From NCBI GenBank assembly GCA_023432225.1, contig JAEYUW010000016.1, positions 1-64,000 on the forward strand: DNA of 64,000 nt, written 5' to 3'. Below the pieces are notes generated by a model. It did no database searches, had not been told where the DNA came from, and saw only the letters and a list, made by a program, of their open reading frames with translations. Shown one piece after another: positions 40,877 to 50,303 of this stretch (positions are counted from its first letter, which is position 1; each line of letters opens with the position of its first letter). The DNA comes from Verrucomicrobiota bacterium (GTDB lineage: Bacteria; Verrucomicrobiota; Verrucomicrobiia; Opitutales; Opitutaceae). The position numbers and the translations under genes were made by a program.

Positions 40877-43069
40877 TCAGGGGGGAGAGATGGTCTTCCA
40901 CTCAACGATCTTGATGCCTTGAGGATCGCCCCCGAGTTCCTCGAAAAGACGCAGTGAGTTCCTGCCCTCGCGCAGCCATTCGCTCGGGACGTGATAGATT
41001 TCCTGGCTTGGCGTGCCTGGTTTCTCGAAGTGCATGACCTGATTGTGTTCGGTATGAATCACCGTGGGCGCATGCGAACGAATGAGCCAGTAGCGACCGA
41101 TGCAGTGCCCGTTGATCCACGCGAGGCCCTTGCCCATCCCGCCGAGGTGAAGGGCAACCGGCGAATTGCGGCGACTCCAGTCAAACTCCTTCTCGAACCA
41201 ACGCAGCGGCGCGCCGATATCGGCGTCACCGCATTGCCGCCAAGCCAGCGATACGTCGTTCCCCTTCATCGGTTGCTCCGCCCTGCTGGCCAGCGCAGGA
41301 TGAATCTGCCAACCCGAGATCTCCTGGGCCGCATTTCCTGAACGCCAGGTGGCTTTCCCCCAAAAGCCCTTTCGCTCTTCGACCATGTTTCGCCGGCCCG
41401 CCTGCCAGTCTCCCTTCACCAAGCCGAGCGAGCAAACCAAGAGAGCCAGCTCGTGACGGCCCGCGGAAAGCTGAAGCTCGATTTGCTGCCGATAATCGGG
41501 GCCGTCCCACGAGCCGCGATCCTCGATCAGATGACTCGCGGAGACGGCAACGCGCCGACCATCGACGAACACTTGAAACACGTCGTTGATCCCGACGAGG
41601 TCCAGTATCCCAATCCCGTCCGTGCCAGCGGGCAAATCGAGTTGCGTCCGATACCAAGCGTAGTCGCTGCGGTTGCGCGTGAACGTGAGCTGTTCCCGCG
41701 GCTTGCCGATCTCAATCCACCCCTCCTGCGGGATGGATTCGTCGCACACCTTTGTGGGTGAGAGCGAGACGCCGACATCAACAAACTTCCGTTTCGGCGC
41801 ATCCCGTTCGAGGGTGCCCTCGACGCGCCAGCGCTCTGCCCCGTCGCCGATCGCCACGACCGTTTGACCAGGGAGGCGCCATGTTTGTCCGGCATGTTCG
41901 AAGCTGACCGCGGCGCTGCCGGCGGGAGCGTCGTTGAAAACGAACTCCAACACTCGCGTGCCCCGCCGGAAAATCCGCACACCGGTCTGCGATGAAAAAT
42001 CGTGCGCTTCGGGCAGATCGTTTTCGACCAAGACATCCTCGTATTCGAGCAACACGGCGTGCAGCGATTTGAGCAGATCGAACTTCGCCGACGGACAGCC
42101 GAATTCGTCCATGGTCGCGTCGAATTCATACTGCGTGACCTGGAGATACATCGCTTGCCGCCCGAAATTCGTTCCGCCGTGCCACAGGAAGTAGTTAATG
42201 CCCTTACCGCCTTCGGCGAAGAAACGTGCGGAGCAATACGTCATGTCGCTCGCCGGGCGCCACGGACGCGGCAGCCCCCAGACCTGATACCACGCCATCC
42301 ACGCCTCGGTCCAAAGGCACGGATAGTCAGGGGCCCATTTCCGAAAAGCACGGACGAAGGGATGGGCGAAACCCGAATTGATCGTCGGGACGGTGCCGGG
42401 CACGTGATCCAAGGCAGCCATGGCGCCGTCGTCGCCCGCGGGATTGCAGGTCGTCAGCGGCACACCCGCGCCGTAACCGGCCATGAGATCCCTCAGCCAC
42501 TCCATATACGCGACACCATCCGCCCCGTAAGTGGCGCTGATGTTGGCGAATTCGTTTTCCACTTGGAGCGCGATGATCGGACCGCCACTCGAGCGGAGCA
42601 GCGGACGGATATAGGCGAACAGATGGTCAAACCAACGCTTCACCTCGGCGTAGTAGGGTTGATTGCGCGTGCGAAAGCGGATGCCGGGCACATCACGCAG
42701 CCAGGCGGGAAAGCCGCCGAAATCCTGCTCCGCGCAAATGTAGGGCCCCGGGCGGAGAAAGACGTAGAGCCCGGCATCGGCCGCGCTTTGGCAAAAACGC
42801 TTCAGATCGAGGTTATCGCTGAAGTCGTAGCTCCCGCGCATCGCCTCGTGCTGATTCCAGCAGACGTAGGTCTCAACGCAATTGAGACCCGCGTCCTTCG
42901 CGGAACGCATCAGTCCCGGCCACATGGCCGGAGTGCTGCGCGGATAATGAATCGCTCCGCACAGCAGCAGCCGACGCTTTCCGTCGATGATGCAGGACCG
43001 GGAATCGATCTTCAGGCCCGATTGAGTCGTGGGTTCGGTGGCAACAGCCGATGCGGAGGATATCGTCAT
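40877..43069 (-). CDS. GH35 beta-galactosidase
   Basis: A 730-residue protein from ATG 43069; ATG 43108 is possible and would overlap the preceding gene by 25 bp. The GH35 catalytic barrel is clear: GAIHYPRSTPAMWPGLMRSA, ETYVCWNQHE, FLRPGPYICAEQDFGGFPAW, the acid/base Glu173 in LQVENEFAN and the nucleophile Glu255 in CLWTEAW, then FLWHGGTNFGR. C-terminal jelly-roll domains follow (SDYAWYRTQLDLP, GLAWINGHCIGRYW). It releases terminal beta-galactose from oligosaccharides. There is no clear signal peptide with the chosen start. It is the fifth gene of the second PUL. Confidence 0.9.
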   Translation of the reverse strand: MTISSASAVATEPTTQSGLKIDSRSCIIDGKRRLLLCGAIHYPRSTPAMWPGLMRSAKDAGLNCVETYVCWNQHEAMRGSYDFSDNLDLKRFCQSAADAGLYVFLRPGPYICAEQDFGGFPAWLRDVPGIRFRTRNQPYYAEVKRWFDHLFAYIRPLLRSSGGPIIALQVENEFANISATYGADGVAYMEWLRDLMAGYGAGVPLTTCNPAGDDGAMAALDHVPGTVPTINSGFAHPFVRAFRKWAPDYPCLWTEAWMAWYQVWGLPRPWRPASDMTYCSARFFAEGGKGINYFLWHGGTNFGRQAMYLQVTQYEFDATMDEFGCPSAKFDLLKSLHAVLLEYEDVLVENDLPEAHDFSSQTGVRIFRRGTRVLEFVFNDAPAGSAAVSFEHAGQTWRLPGQTVVAIGDGAERWRVEGTLERDAPKRKFVDVGVSLSPTKVCDESIPQEGWIEIGKPREQLTFTRNRSDYAWYRTQLDLPAGTDGIGILDLVGINDVFQVFVDGRRVAVSASHLIEDRGSWDGPDYRQQIELQLSAGRHELALLVCSLGLVKGDWQAGRRNMVEERKGFWGKATWRSGNAAQEISGWQIHPALASRAEQPMKGNDVSLAWRQCGDADIGAPLRWFEKEFDWSRRNSPVALHLGGMGKGLAWINGHCIGRYWLIRSHAPTVIHTEHNQVMHFEKPGTPSQEIYHVPSEWLREGRNSLRLFEELGGDPQGIKIVEWKTISPP

Positions 43070-43083
43070 GAGAAACGTGCGGG

Positions 43084-45990
43084 TCAGGGCGTGCGGGTGA
43101 CGCTCCATGTGCCAGTCAGCGAGCGGTTGATAGTGAGGTTTTGGGCTACGATACCTGGACTCCCCGAAATCAGCGGATAGGCGGCGACCGTTACCGTCAC
43201 GCCGGTCGTGCCGTTGCTGGTGATCGCGATGCCGTTACCGATCGCCTGCGTGTAAGTGTTGTTCTGACCACGCGGCTGGGGAGCGACGACCGTGACGAGC
43301 GTGACGGTGCCGGAGGTGAGCGGTTGCTGCACCAGCGCGATGTTCAAGTCATGATTTACGGTCGGCGGTGTGTTATTGGAGCCGCGCCGGAGCCGATCGT
43401 CGTTGGTGAGCTGCACGCCGGGAACTTTGATAAGGTGCGTTTTTCCGAGGCCGCCGTTCGTGCCGAACTTCACCACGAACCCACGGCCGGCGGACCACGG
43501 GCTGGTGGGAGCTGTCACGTCGGGGAAAGGCACTTCCCACGCCGCACTGAACCAATCCGTCCCGGTGATGCCCGGAGTGTAGAGCTGCCACAACGACGCC
43601 GCCTGCCACGACGTGGCACCACCTTCCGGATTGAGCGACGAGATCTCGTCGACGATCACCAGCACGCCTTCGAGCGTCAGGGCAAAACTCCGATTGAGCG
43701 TGTGATCCCAGGTGCCGTAGTGGTTGAACGTGGCGCGGCCGTGACTGAATTGCTGCGCGGAAACATCCGCCACGAATGTGTCGGTCGCGCCCGTTGCGAG
43801 ATCGAACACCGGATGCGGCGTCATGTAATACCACGTATCGTAGGTTCGATGCGCCTGCGCCGGCACGCTCGCGAGCGTCGCCTGCGTGGTGTCGTTCTTG
43901 CCCGGACCGCCATCGAAACGCAGCTGGATGCGATACGGCGGCAGGTGCGAACCGGCGGAAACGACCGCCTTATAGTCGATCCGCACGTAGGGATACTGCG
44001 CGATATCGATCCCGTTCGGGAAAAGGGTGGCGATGTTGCGGAGGCTGTAGCCCGTGCAGGGCGAATTCAACCCGATCGTCAATGAGCCCGTGCCCTGCGT
44101 CTTGTCCGCGGTGTCGATCGACAAATCGCTGCCCGTCCAGTTGGTCGTGGCGTCGCAGGCGTTGATCAACGAAACGCTGGAGCCATCGCGGCTGACCAAG
44201 CGAAGATTGTCGAATTTGATATCTGCGTAGTCTGTTGTGCTCGCCGTGACCGCCAGACTGAGCTGGTCGATGTGGACGATCGACGACGCGTCCGGGGTCG
44301 CGCGATTCCAGCTGAAGTCTCCCATGTTGAACGTGAGGGTGTGCCACTGCCCATCAGAGATCGGCAGATCGGCCACGGTGACGTTCGTCGAAGACGACGC
44401 GCTGAGCGGGAAGGTGTCGTTGCCCGATGTTTTGCGCAGCACCACCTGGTTTCCGAAGTAATCGCCCTGCAGGTAGCGGCCGTAGTTGTAGAACAGCGGC
44501 GATTGCTCGACTTCGAGGTAACCGATGGAACCGCGCTTCGACGGATGACTGTGATCGCCGGTCGCCACATCCATCAGCACCATCGGTGCATCCGGCTCGG
44601 ACGCCGGACGCACCACCAGCTTGGCCGGCAAATCGACGCTCGGGCCGGCGACCGGCGGGCGATACGTGAGCAGTTCGGAGCCGCGCAGCGGATTCGTCGC
44701 GCTGGCATTCGTCGTCATGATCCATTCAGGCAGGACGGCGGTGTTGACGTTAAACCATTTCAGTTGCGTCCACATCTTCCGTGCGATGCCGAGCAGTTCG
44801 CCCGACGACACTGCGGTCACACTGTTCAAGGCCGCGAGCCTTCCGACGCGTTCGACCAAGTAAATGAACGAGGTGTTCGTATGATGCACCCAGGCGCCGA
44901 GCGGGGGCGTGAGCGGGTTTACCGTCGAGTTGAGGAACGGAGGATCGGAGAGAAACTCCGACTCGAAATAGCTGTCGCCGTAGATCGGCAGATATCCGGC
45001 GGGAGAAACCTGCCACGCGTTCTTCGCCACCGTCGTGTAGAAACTGGTGGAGAGGTCGGCGACGGCCGGGTTCGTCACCGGGTCGGCGTCGGTTTTGCCG
45101 AGGATATCCGCGATATTGAGAATGGCCCGCAGGCCGATGCGGGTGTAATTGGAGGAGTTCTCATCCGGCTCTGTGTGCGCCATGAGATCGTTCCAGTAGC
45201 TTTCGACGATCGTCGCGTTTTGAGCGAGGTAACCTTGGGTCGTCGTCAAATCCAGCGCGCTCAGTCCGAGGCCCGACAGCGAAGACGAACCGTTGCCATA
45301 CATCCGATACAGGACGAAATTTCCCATCAACAGGCTCAATTCGCGATTGCCGTAGCCGAGGAGGCGGCGCGTGAGCAGCAGGTTGGCCTGCGGCACCAAT
45401 TCCGAAGCCATCCGGCGCACGAATGTGCCCTCGAATGTTTCTCCCATCGTCGCCGCTGCGGGGTTGAGGGCCGACAGCGCCGAGGGATTCAGAGACTTCA
45501 ACAGAAACACGGCCCGGCCATACGGTCCCGGGACGAAGACATCGCTCTTCAACGTAGTCGTCGGCGCCGAGGTCACGCCACAGGCGTTGGTGGTCGTGTA
45601 GGGGATGTCGTGGAGCTGAATCTGCAGCTGAACGAGCGAGGAGACGTAGTTGAGATAGTCGGCGTTCGAGGCGAAATCGCTGAGTCCGAGCGCCGATTGT
45701 GACGAAAGTATTCGCGCCGGATCGTAGCGGTAAAGCTGGAGCGCGCGCAGCGACACGTTGCCGAGTTCGGAAAGATTGGTGGCCGGGCTCGTGGTCGGGT
45801 TGCCGCGTCCCACTTTGCCAGAGTTGTTCTTCGCGGTGCTCACGTCCCATACCGTCGCCTTCGCGAACGGCGTGGCGAAATCGGGGTTCGCCGGAGGCGT
45901 CCAGGCGACGGCGGGCGAGACGATCGAGGAAACGCAGGTCACAGCTGCGGCAAGCAAGCGGGAATTCAACCCGAGGCTTCGATTCTTCAT
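43084..45990 (-). CDS. Secreted polysaccharide lyase, heparinase II/III-like
   Basis: A 968-residue protein with a signal peptide (residues 1-29, ending SPAVA). The N-terminal 400 residues are helical as in (alpha/alpha)-toroid lyases. The beta part holds LMDVATGDHSHPSKRGSIGY, comparable to the Gly-x-His-x-His signature of heparinase II/III, and SHGRATFNHYGTWDHTLNRS before a strand VLVIVDEISS. Between these lies an inserted beta-sandwich module of about 200 residues (WHTLTFNMGDFSW, IKFDNLRLVSRDG, NIATLFPNGIDI) that looks like a carbohydrate-binding domain. Family membership is a fold-level judgement; the substrate is unknown. Confidence 0.55.
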   Translation of the reverse strand: MKNRSLGLNSRLLAAAVTCVSSIVSPAVAWTPPANPDFATPFAKATVWDVSTAKNNSGKVGRGNPTTSPATNLSELGNVSLRALQLYRYDPARILSSQSALGLSDFASNADYLNYVSSLVQLQIQLHDIPYTTTNACGVTSAPTTTLKSDVFVPGPYGRAVFLLKSLNPSALSALNPAAATMGETFEGTFVRRMASELVPQANLLLTRRLLGYGNRELSLLMGNFVLYRMYGNGSSSLSGLGLSALDLTTTQGYLAQNATIVESYWNDLMAHTEPDENSSNYTRIGLRAILNIADILGKTDADPVTNPAVADLSTSFYTTVAKNAWQVSPAGYLPIYGDSYFESEFLSDPPFLNSTVNPLTPPLGAWVHHTNTSFIYLVERVGRLAALNSVTAVSSGELLGIARKMWTQLKWFNVNTAVLPEWIMTTNASATNPLRGSELLTYRPPVAGPSVDLPAKLVVRPASEPDAPMVLMDVATGDHSHPSKRGSIGYLEVEQSPLFYNYGRYLQGDYFGNQVVLRKTSGNDTFPLSASSSTNVTVADLPISDGQWHTLTFNMGDFSWNRATPDASSIVHIDQLSLAVTASTTDYADIKFDNLRLVSRDGSSVSLINACDATTNWTGSDLSIDTADKTQGTGSLTIGLNSPCTGYSLRNIATLFPNGIDIAQYPYVRIDYKAVVSAGSHLPPYRIQLRFDGGPGKNDTTQATLASVPAQAHRTYDTWYYMTPHPVFDLATGATDTFVADVSAQQFSHGRATFNHYGTWDHTLNRSFALTLEGVLVIVDEISSLNPEGGATSWQAASLWQLYTPGITGTDWFSAAWEVPFPDVTAPTSPWSAGRGFVVKFGTNGGLGKTHLIKVPGVQLTNDDRLRRGSNNTPPTVNHDLNIALVQQPLTSGTVTLVTVVAPQPRGQNNTYTQAIGNGIAITSNGTTGVTVTVAAYPLISGSPGIVAQNLTINRSLTGTWSVTRTP

Positions 45991-46118
45991 GGGGTAGTTG
46001 GGGAAGGTTCAGGGGTAAACCGTCGTCGCCAACCTATGCTGCCCCTTCCGTTCGCTGAAGGGCCCAGACAGGGCCAAATCGCGCACAAACCTTTTCGAAA
46101 GCGCGCCCGCGCCCGAAA

Positions 46119-49100
46119 TCAGGGATAGTATTGCGGCCCGGTTTCGTCGGGCGCGACATACGGTGGCAGCCAATAGCTCGTTACCCGCTTCGGCTTGCGC
46201 GGGGTGTGGCGCGGCCACCAATTACGCCACGAAGACGGATCCGTATCGCAGCTGGCGCTGCGCACACTCTCACCGTTGCCATTGATGGAAGTCACCGCGT
46301 ATTCCCAGATCGGATGAGCAACGGGAATCCCATCGCGATCGCTGGGCCGGACGTCGGGCGGTTCGACGGACTGGTCCCGATCGACGAACTCACGAGCGGC
46401 TCCGCTGTAGATCAGTGTCCACGCATCGCTTTTGCCCTGCGGCCGACGATAGAGGTTATACTTCGCGACGCCCAAGACCTCGCCCCAAGTGAGCGTCACG
46501 GCCCCACGCTCGAGCCAAACCCGCAGCCCATCCGGACGAGCCGGACGCGCATCCGAAACATAAATCGGATACGCCGCACTGGGACCGCTTTGTTCGTGCG
46601 CATTGCGCGCGCGGACGCGCACGTGAATCTTCTCGCCGTTGCGCAATCCCTCGATCCTGGCGGGTGCCTGAGTGGCATGCGCCGCTTCAGTCCAGCTCGC
46701 GCCGCCATCCCGACTCATTTCGAGCACATAATCGACAGCTGACCCCACCGAGTCGAAACGGATGTCTGCTCCACCGGAAAAATCGACCGTGCCGCGAATG
46801 GCCGGCGCCATCGGTCGCGGCGACCGCGCCGTCAATTCCCACTCATGCGCTCCCGCCGGCAAAGTCAGCTCACGAAACTCGCCGCGATCCACCATGACGC
46901 CTAGCTGTCCATCGACGTAGAATTTCATGCCAGGCCCTAGACCTCTGACTTTCATCGTGGTCGATTGCGCCGCGTCGAAGCGGCCACGGATGTTCTCGGT
47001 TCCGCTGATGCTCGCACTGATGGCCGCCGCGGCGTCTACCGGTAAAACGATGCTGAACGAGTCCGCGCCGATTTCCGTGCCCGCCAACATCGCCAATTCT
47101 GTCAGCCCTCCCGTCCGGCGCCGCACCACTCCAGCAGTCCCGCGGAACAAGACGCCATCATCCGCGAACTCGATCCGCTTCGCCGCGCGAAAAACATAGT
47201 CACGACTCTGCGGCGCCCTCACGCGATAGACGCCAGGCGTTCCCGGACGCACCGCGGAAGACTCAGTCATTGGCATCCTTTCCGGGAAAGCCAGCTTCCT
47301 GGCCTTCGCGTCCATCAAATCGACTTCGTTCCCTTTGTGCGTCACCAGAACCACGCTGCTCTCCGTCTCGCGCGGCAGGTCGCGGAGAATTCCGTGCGAC
47401 ATGCGTGTGCTAACTTCAAACCAGTGGTCCGGTCGCGCCGCCTGTGGCTCGAGAAAAATTAGCTTCGGCAGATCGAGGTCCTTCGCGTTGAACCACGAGA
47501 ACCGGCTCGGACCGCTGGCCTCATCCGTCAGGATGAAATAATCCGTGCCGACCAGCATGACGCTTCGCCCCCGATACTGCGGCCACGCATAAGGCCGCTG
47601 GGAAGATCGCGCGGTGACCGTTGCCAGCTGAGCCACGCCGAGGTCGAGCAGCGGCTGGTCGAGCACGTTGCTGCCAATCGAGCGGTAGGCGCCGTTCTTC
47701 CACACACCGAATGTCGATGAGCCCAGCGTGTCCTCGGTGGTGTGATCGCCCGTGTTCTCGGATTCGTGCCCGGACCAGATCTTGCCGCCGCCGTAGAAAT
47801 ACAAGGTGCCCGAATTTCCTTCGCCGGAATTTCCCCAGCGGTAGTTCGGCCCCTGATCGATTTGCGCCAAATGGATGGACACCTCCTCGGGCGTCCCGAC
47901 TCCCGCCCGCAGCACGATACCGTGCCCGGTGTATTTCGCCGAGTTCAGCACCGGCGGCGTCCCGGCGTTCGGTTCACGCCCGGCGAGATAAGCCCGCTGC
48001 AAAGGCGTGCCTCTCCACTCGCCCTTGTCGCCGCGCCGCGCCTGAGCATGCGCCCAGCGCAGGTGCTCCGCGGCCAGTGGTGCGTAATTTTGCAGACTGT
48101 CGGCCCAGATCAGGACCGAGTCGGGAATCGTCACAGCCGTGCCCGAACTATGAGCGCCGTGCGCCGGAATCTGCCGCTCGAAACCCAGCGATGCGGCGAA
48201 CGCGTCTCCTGGCTTCCAGCTTTCAGCGAGACCGGGCGGCCGCGCGACTCGTCCCAAGCGCCACTCCGGATCGGGATTAAACACGGGCGCCGTCAACTGG
48301 CCGACGAGCCATTCCGCTCTCTCCGCCATCTCGGGGCCGGCGAGTCGATTGCGCCCGTCGGCCGCCGCAGCCAGAATCTGTGCGGTCGTGATCGGGAGCA
48401 ACTGCGCCCAGTGGTAAGTCGCCGGGCTTTCGGCCCATCGTCCGCCTCTCGCCTTCCAGGAAGTCACGGAGGGCCGGGTATAGAACACCGCGTTCAGTTC
48501 GACGGTTTTCTCGAATTGATCTCGCCACTGCGCCGCCGAGGGATGGTCGGGAAAAACCGCGCTGATTTCCGCAGGTATGCTGAAGCCATCGGCCGCCATG
48601 TTCGGGGTGCCCGCCAACGCAGTTCGCACCGGAGCGAGTTCCTCGCCAGCATTCACGTAGGCGCACAGGAGCAACAACGCATCGATGCGCGATTTCTGTG
48701 CCGGCGAGAACTGCTCGCGCAGGGCCGCGTAGCGTCCAAGAAAAGCGGGCACGACGCGGTGCGAGATATTCATCACGCCCAAATTCAGACCTAGGGGATA
48801 CAACGCCAAAGCGGACTTGAAGAGATCAGCCTCGAATTTCTCCGGCGAATCGCCCGCCGATCCCGCTTCGTGCAGAATCGTCACCGGTGCGCGGCCGTCC
48901 GCGGCATAGTCGAGCTTCCAATCCTTCACGCGATCCAACGACAGCGCGCCATACCAGGACCGCAGGAGCTGCGCGTAGCGGAGCTGCATGGCGTCGGGCC
49001 GATACACCACCTGACCGGCGAAGGCGTTCCGATCGCGCGCCATCACCTTCAGGTAGGAATTGCGCACAGCCGCGACCGTCTGCTCGCCGACTCGAACGTC

Positions 49101-50303
49101 GTGAAGGGCAATTCCGATCGAGCGCGCGCCGTTCTTCAGCGGAAGCGTCCAAACGAGCAGTCCGTTCGCGCAGCGGAAACGCGCGTTCAGTTTCTCGGTG
49201 GGTTGCCAGATGGCATATTCGCCGTGGCGCCATGCGAGCGAGTCGCCGACAAAGGCGCTCAGTTCCAGCGCGCCGCTTCCCTCCTCCCAGAAACTCATCA
49301 CCGGAACCGCATTCCGTGGCTGATTTCCCTGAAACGGCGACAACTGATAGATCATTTCTCGCGCCGGGTCTTCGATCACTTCCGGTGGAAACCAATGCGG
49401 CTCCTCCGTGATGCCGTCTGTCACGACGGGTTCGTCGATTCCGAGCGAGCCGTCCGGCATTTTCCAACCGTTCGCGGCGAAGCGCCGCCGTGGCGCGAAG
49501 CCGCTCCACGCCATTTCAACCGCGGGCGATCGACCGGCAGCGAACCCCGTCATGGACTCGCTAAATTCGACATGAGAGTAGTGCGCGGTCACGCGCACCG
49601 TCGCCGTGTAGCGGGCTCCATCCGCAAAATGATAGGTGAGCTCGGCCGTCGCAAACACAGGACCGCGGTCGATCAACCGCGTCTCCAGCTTCTCCACGCG
49701 AGCTCCATCGGCGAGCAGCCGCGAAGCGCCCAGCCAACGCGCGCCAGCACCCAACCCGGCAATCGGTCCGACGACCTCACTTGTCGGCGCAAACAGCCGG
49801 CTCTTGGGCACACGCGCCGAGACCAGATCCGCGCGAAGTTCGAAATAGTCGTCCGTTTCGCTAATCTCGATGGCCGCGCGGGACGCCGGCTCCGTCACAG
49901 CGTTCGCGGGCAGCAGCGCGAAGGAACGGCGCTCACCGCTCTTGAGCGACGCGGTGAAACTCAACGTCGCGGACTTCCATGAACCCGACGCATCGCGGAC
50001 TACATCTGACCACTGCAGCGGCATCGACGTCGCGGCGCCGCGCTCGACGAGTCGATAGGCACCGACGTTCGTCTCGTGCGCCGCAAAATCCACGTGGTAA
50101 CTCAGCAGGGTTTCCGGCCAATTGAAGAAGTCGCTCTTCAGGAGCTCGGTCAGCTCGAAACTCCGTTCTTGGTCCGTCCCGATTCGATCTGCTCTCTGCG
50201 CAGCACGGCTCAGCAGCGGCCACGCGAGCAACACCAGCAATAGGATTCTGCCCCAAACCCCCCGCCACCGGACCGTCCAGAGGCAGGTTTTCTTAACTTT
50301 CAT
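46119..50303 (-). CDS. Very large secreted protein, lyase-like with a C-terminal Fn3-like region
   Basis: A 1394-residue protein. An N-terminal hydrophobic signal (RILLLVLLAWPLLSRAA) precedes a beta-sandwich region (to about 370), a helical region (about 430-780, for example ALLLLCAYVNAGEELAPVRT) and a second beta-rich region with GDHTTEDTLGSSTFGVWKNG. The last 250 residues contain Fn3-like strands (YVLEMSRDGGASWTEA, RARNAHEQSGPSAAYP, YNLYRRPQG). The helical toroid plus beta-sandwich order recalls polysaccharide lyases of the heparinase type, but no catalytic motif is certain. The start overlaps the symporter gene by 11 bp. A role in polysaccharide attack in the periplasm or outside is inferred. 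Confidence 0.5.
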   Translation of the reverse strand: MKVKKTCLWTVRWRGVWGRILLLVLLAWPLLSRAAQRADRIGTDQERSFELTELLKSDFFNWPETLLSYHVDFAAHETNVGAYRLVERGAATSMPLQWSDVVRDASGSWKSATLSFTASLKSGERRSFALLPANAVTEPASRAAIEISETDDYFELRADLVSARVPKSRLFAPTSEVVGPIAGLGAGARWLGASRLLADGARVEKLETRLIDRGPVFATAELTYHFADGARYTATVRVTAHYSHVEFSESMTGFAAGRSPAVEMAWSGFAPRRRFAANGWKMPDGSLGIDEPVVTDGITEEPHWFPPEVIEDPAREMIYQLSPFQGNQPRNAVPVMSFWEEGSGALELSAFVGDSLAWRHGEYAIWQPTEKLNARFRCANGLLVWTLPLKNGARSIGIALHDVRVGEQTVAAVRNSYLKVMARDRNAFAGQVVYRPDAMQLRYAQLLRSWYGALSLDRVKDWKLDYAADGRAPVTILHEAGSAGDSPEKFEADLFKSALALYPLGLNLGVMNISHRVVPAFLGRYAALREQFSPAQKSRIDALLLLCAYVNAGEELAPVRTALAGTPNMAADGFSIPAEISAVFPDHPSAAQWRDQFEKTVELNAVFYTRPSVTSWKARGGRWAESPATYHWAQLLPITTAQILAAAADGRNRLAGPEMAERAEWLVGQLTAPVFNPDPEWRLGRVARPPGLAESWKPGDAFAASLGFERQIPAHGAHSSGTAVTIPDSVLIWADSLQNYAPLAAEHLRWAHAQARRGDKGEWRGTPLQRAYLAGREPNAGTPPVLNSAKYTGHGIVLRAGVGTPEEVSIHLAQIDQGPNYRWGNSGEGNSGTLYFYGGGKIWSGHESENTGDHTTEDTLGSSTFGVWKNGAYRSIGSNVLDQPLLDLGVAQLATVTARSSQRPYAWPQYRGRSVMLVGTDYFILTDEASGPSRFSWFNAKDLDLPKLIFLEPQAARPDHWFEVSTRMSHGILRDLPRETESSVVLVTHKGNEVDLMDAKARKLAFPERMPMTESSAVRPGTPGVYRVRAPQSRDYVFRAAKRIEFADDGVLFRGTAGVVRRRTGGLTELAMLAGTEIGADSFSIVLPVDAAAAISASISGTENIRGRFDAAQSTTMKVRGLGPGMKFYVDGQLGVMVDRGEFRELTLPAGAHEWELTARSPRPMAPAIRGTVDFSGGADIRFDSVGSAVDYVLEMSRDGGASWTEAAHATQAPARIEGLRNGEKIHVRVRARNAHEQSGPSAAYPIYVSDARPARPDGLRVWLERGAVTLTWGEVLGVAKYNLYRRPQGKSDAWTLIYSGAAREFVDRDQSVEPPDVRPSDRDGIPVAHPIWEYAVTSINGNGESVRSASCDTDPSSWRNWWPRHTPRKPKRVTSYWLPPYVAPDETGPQYYP

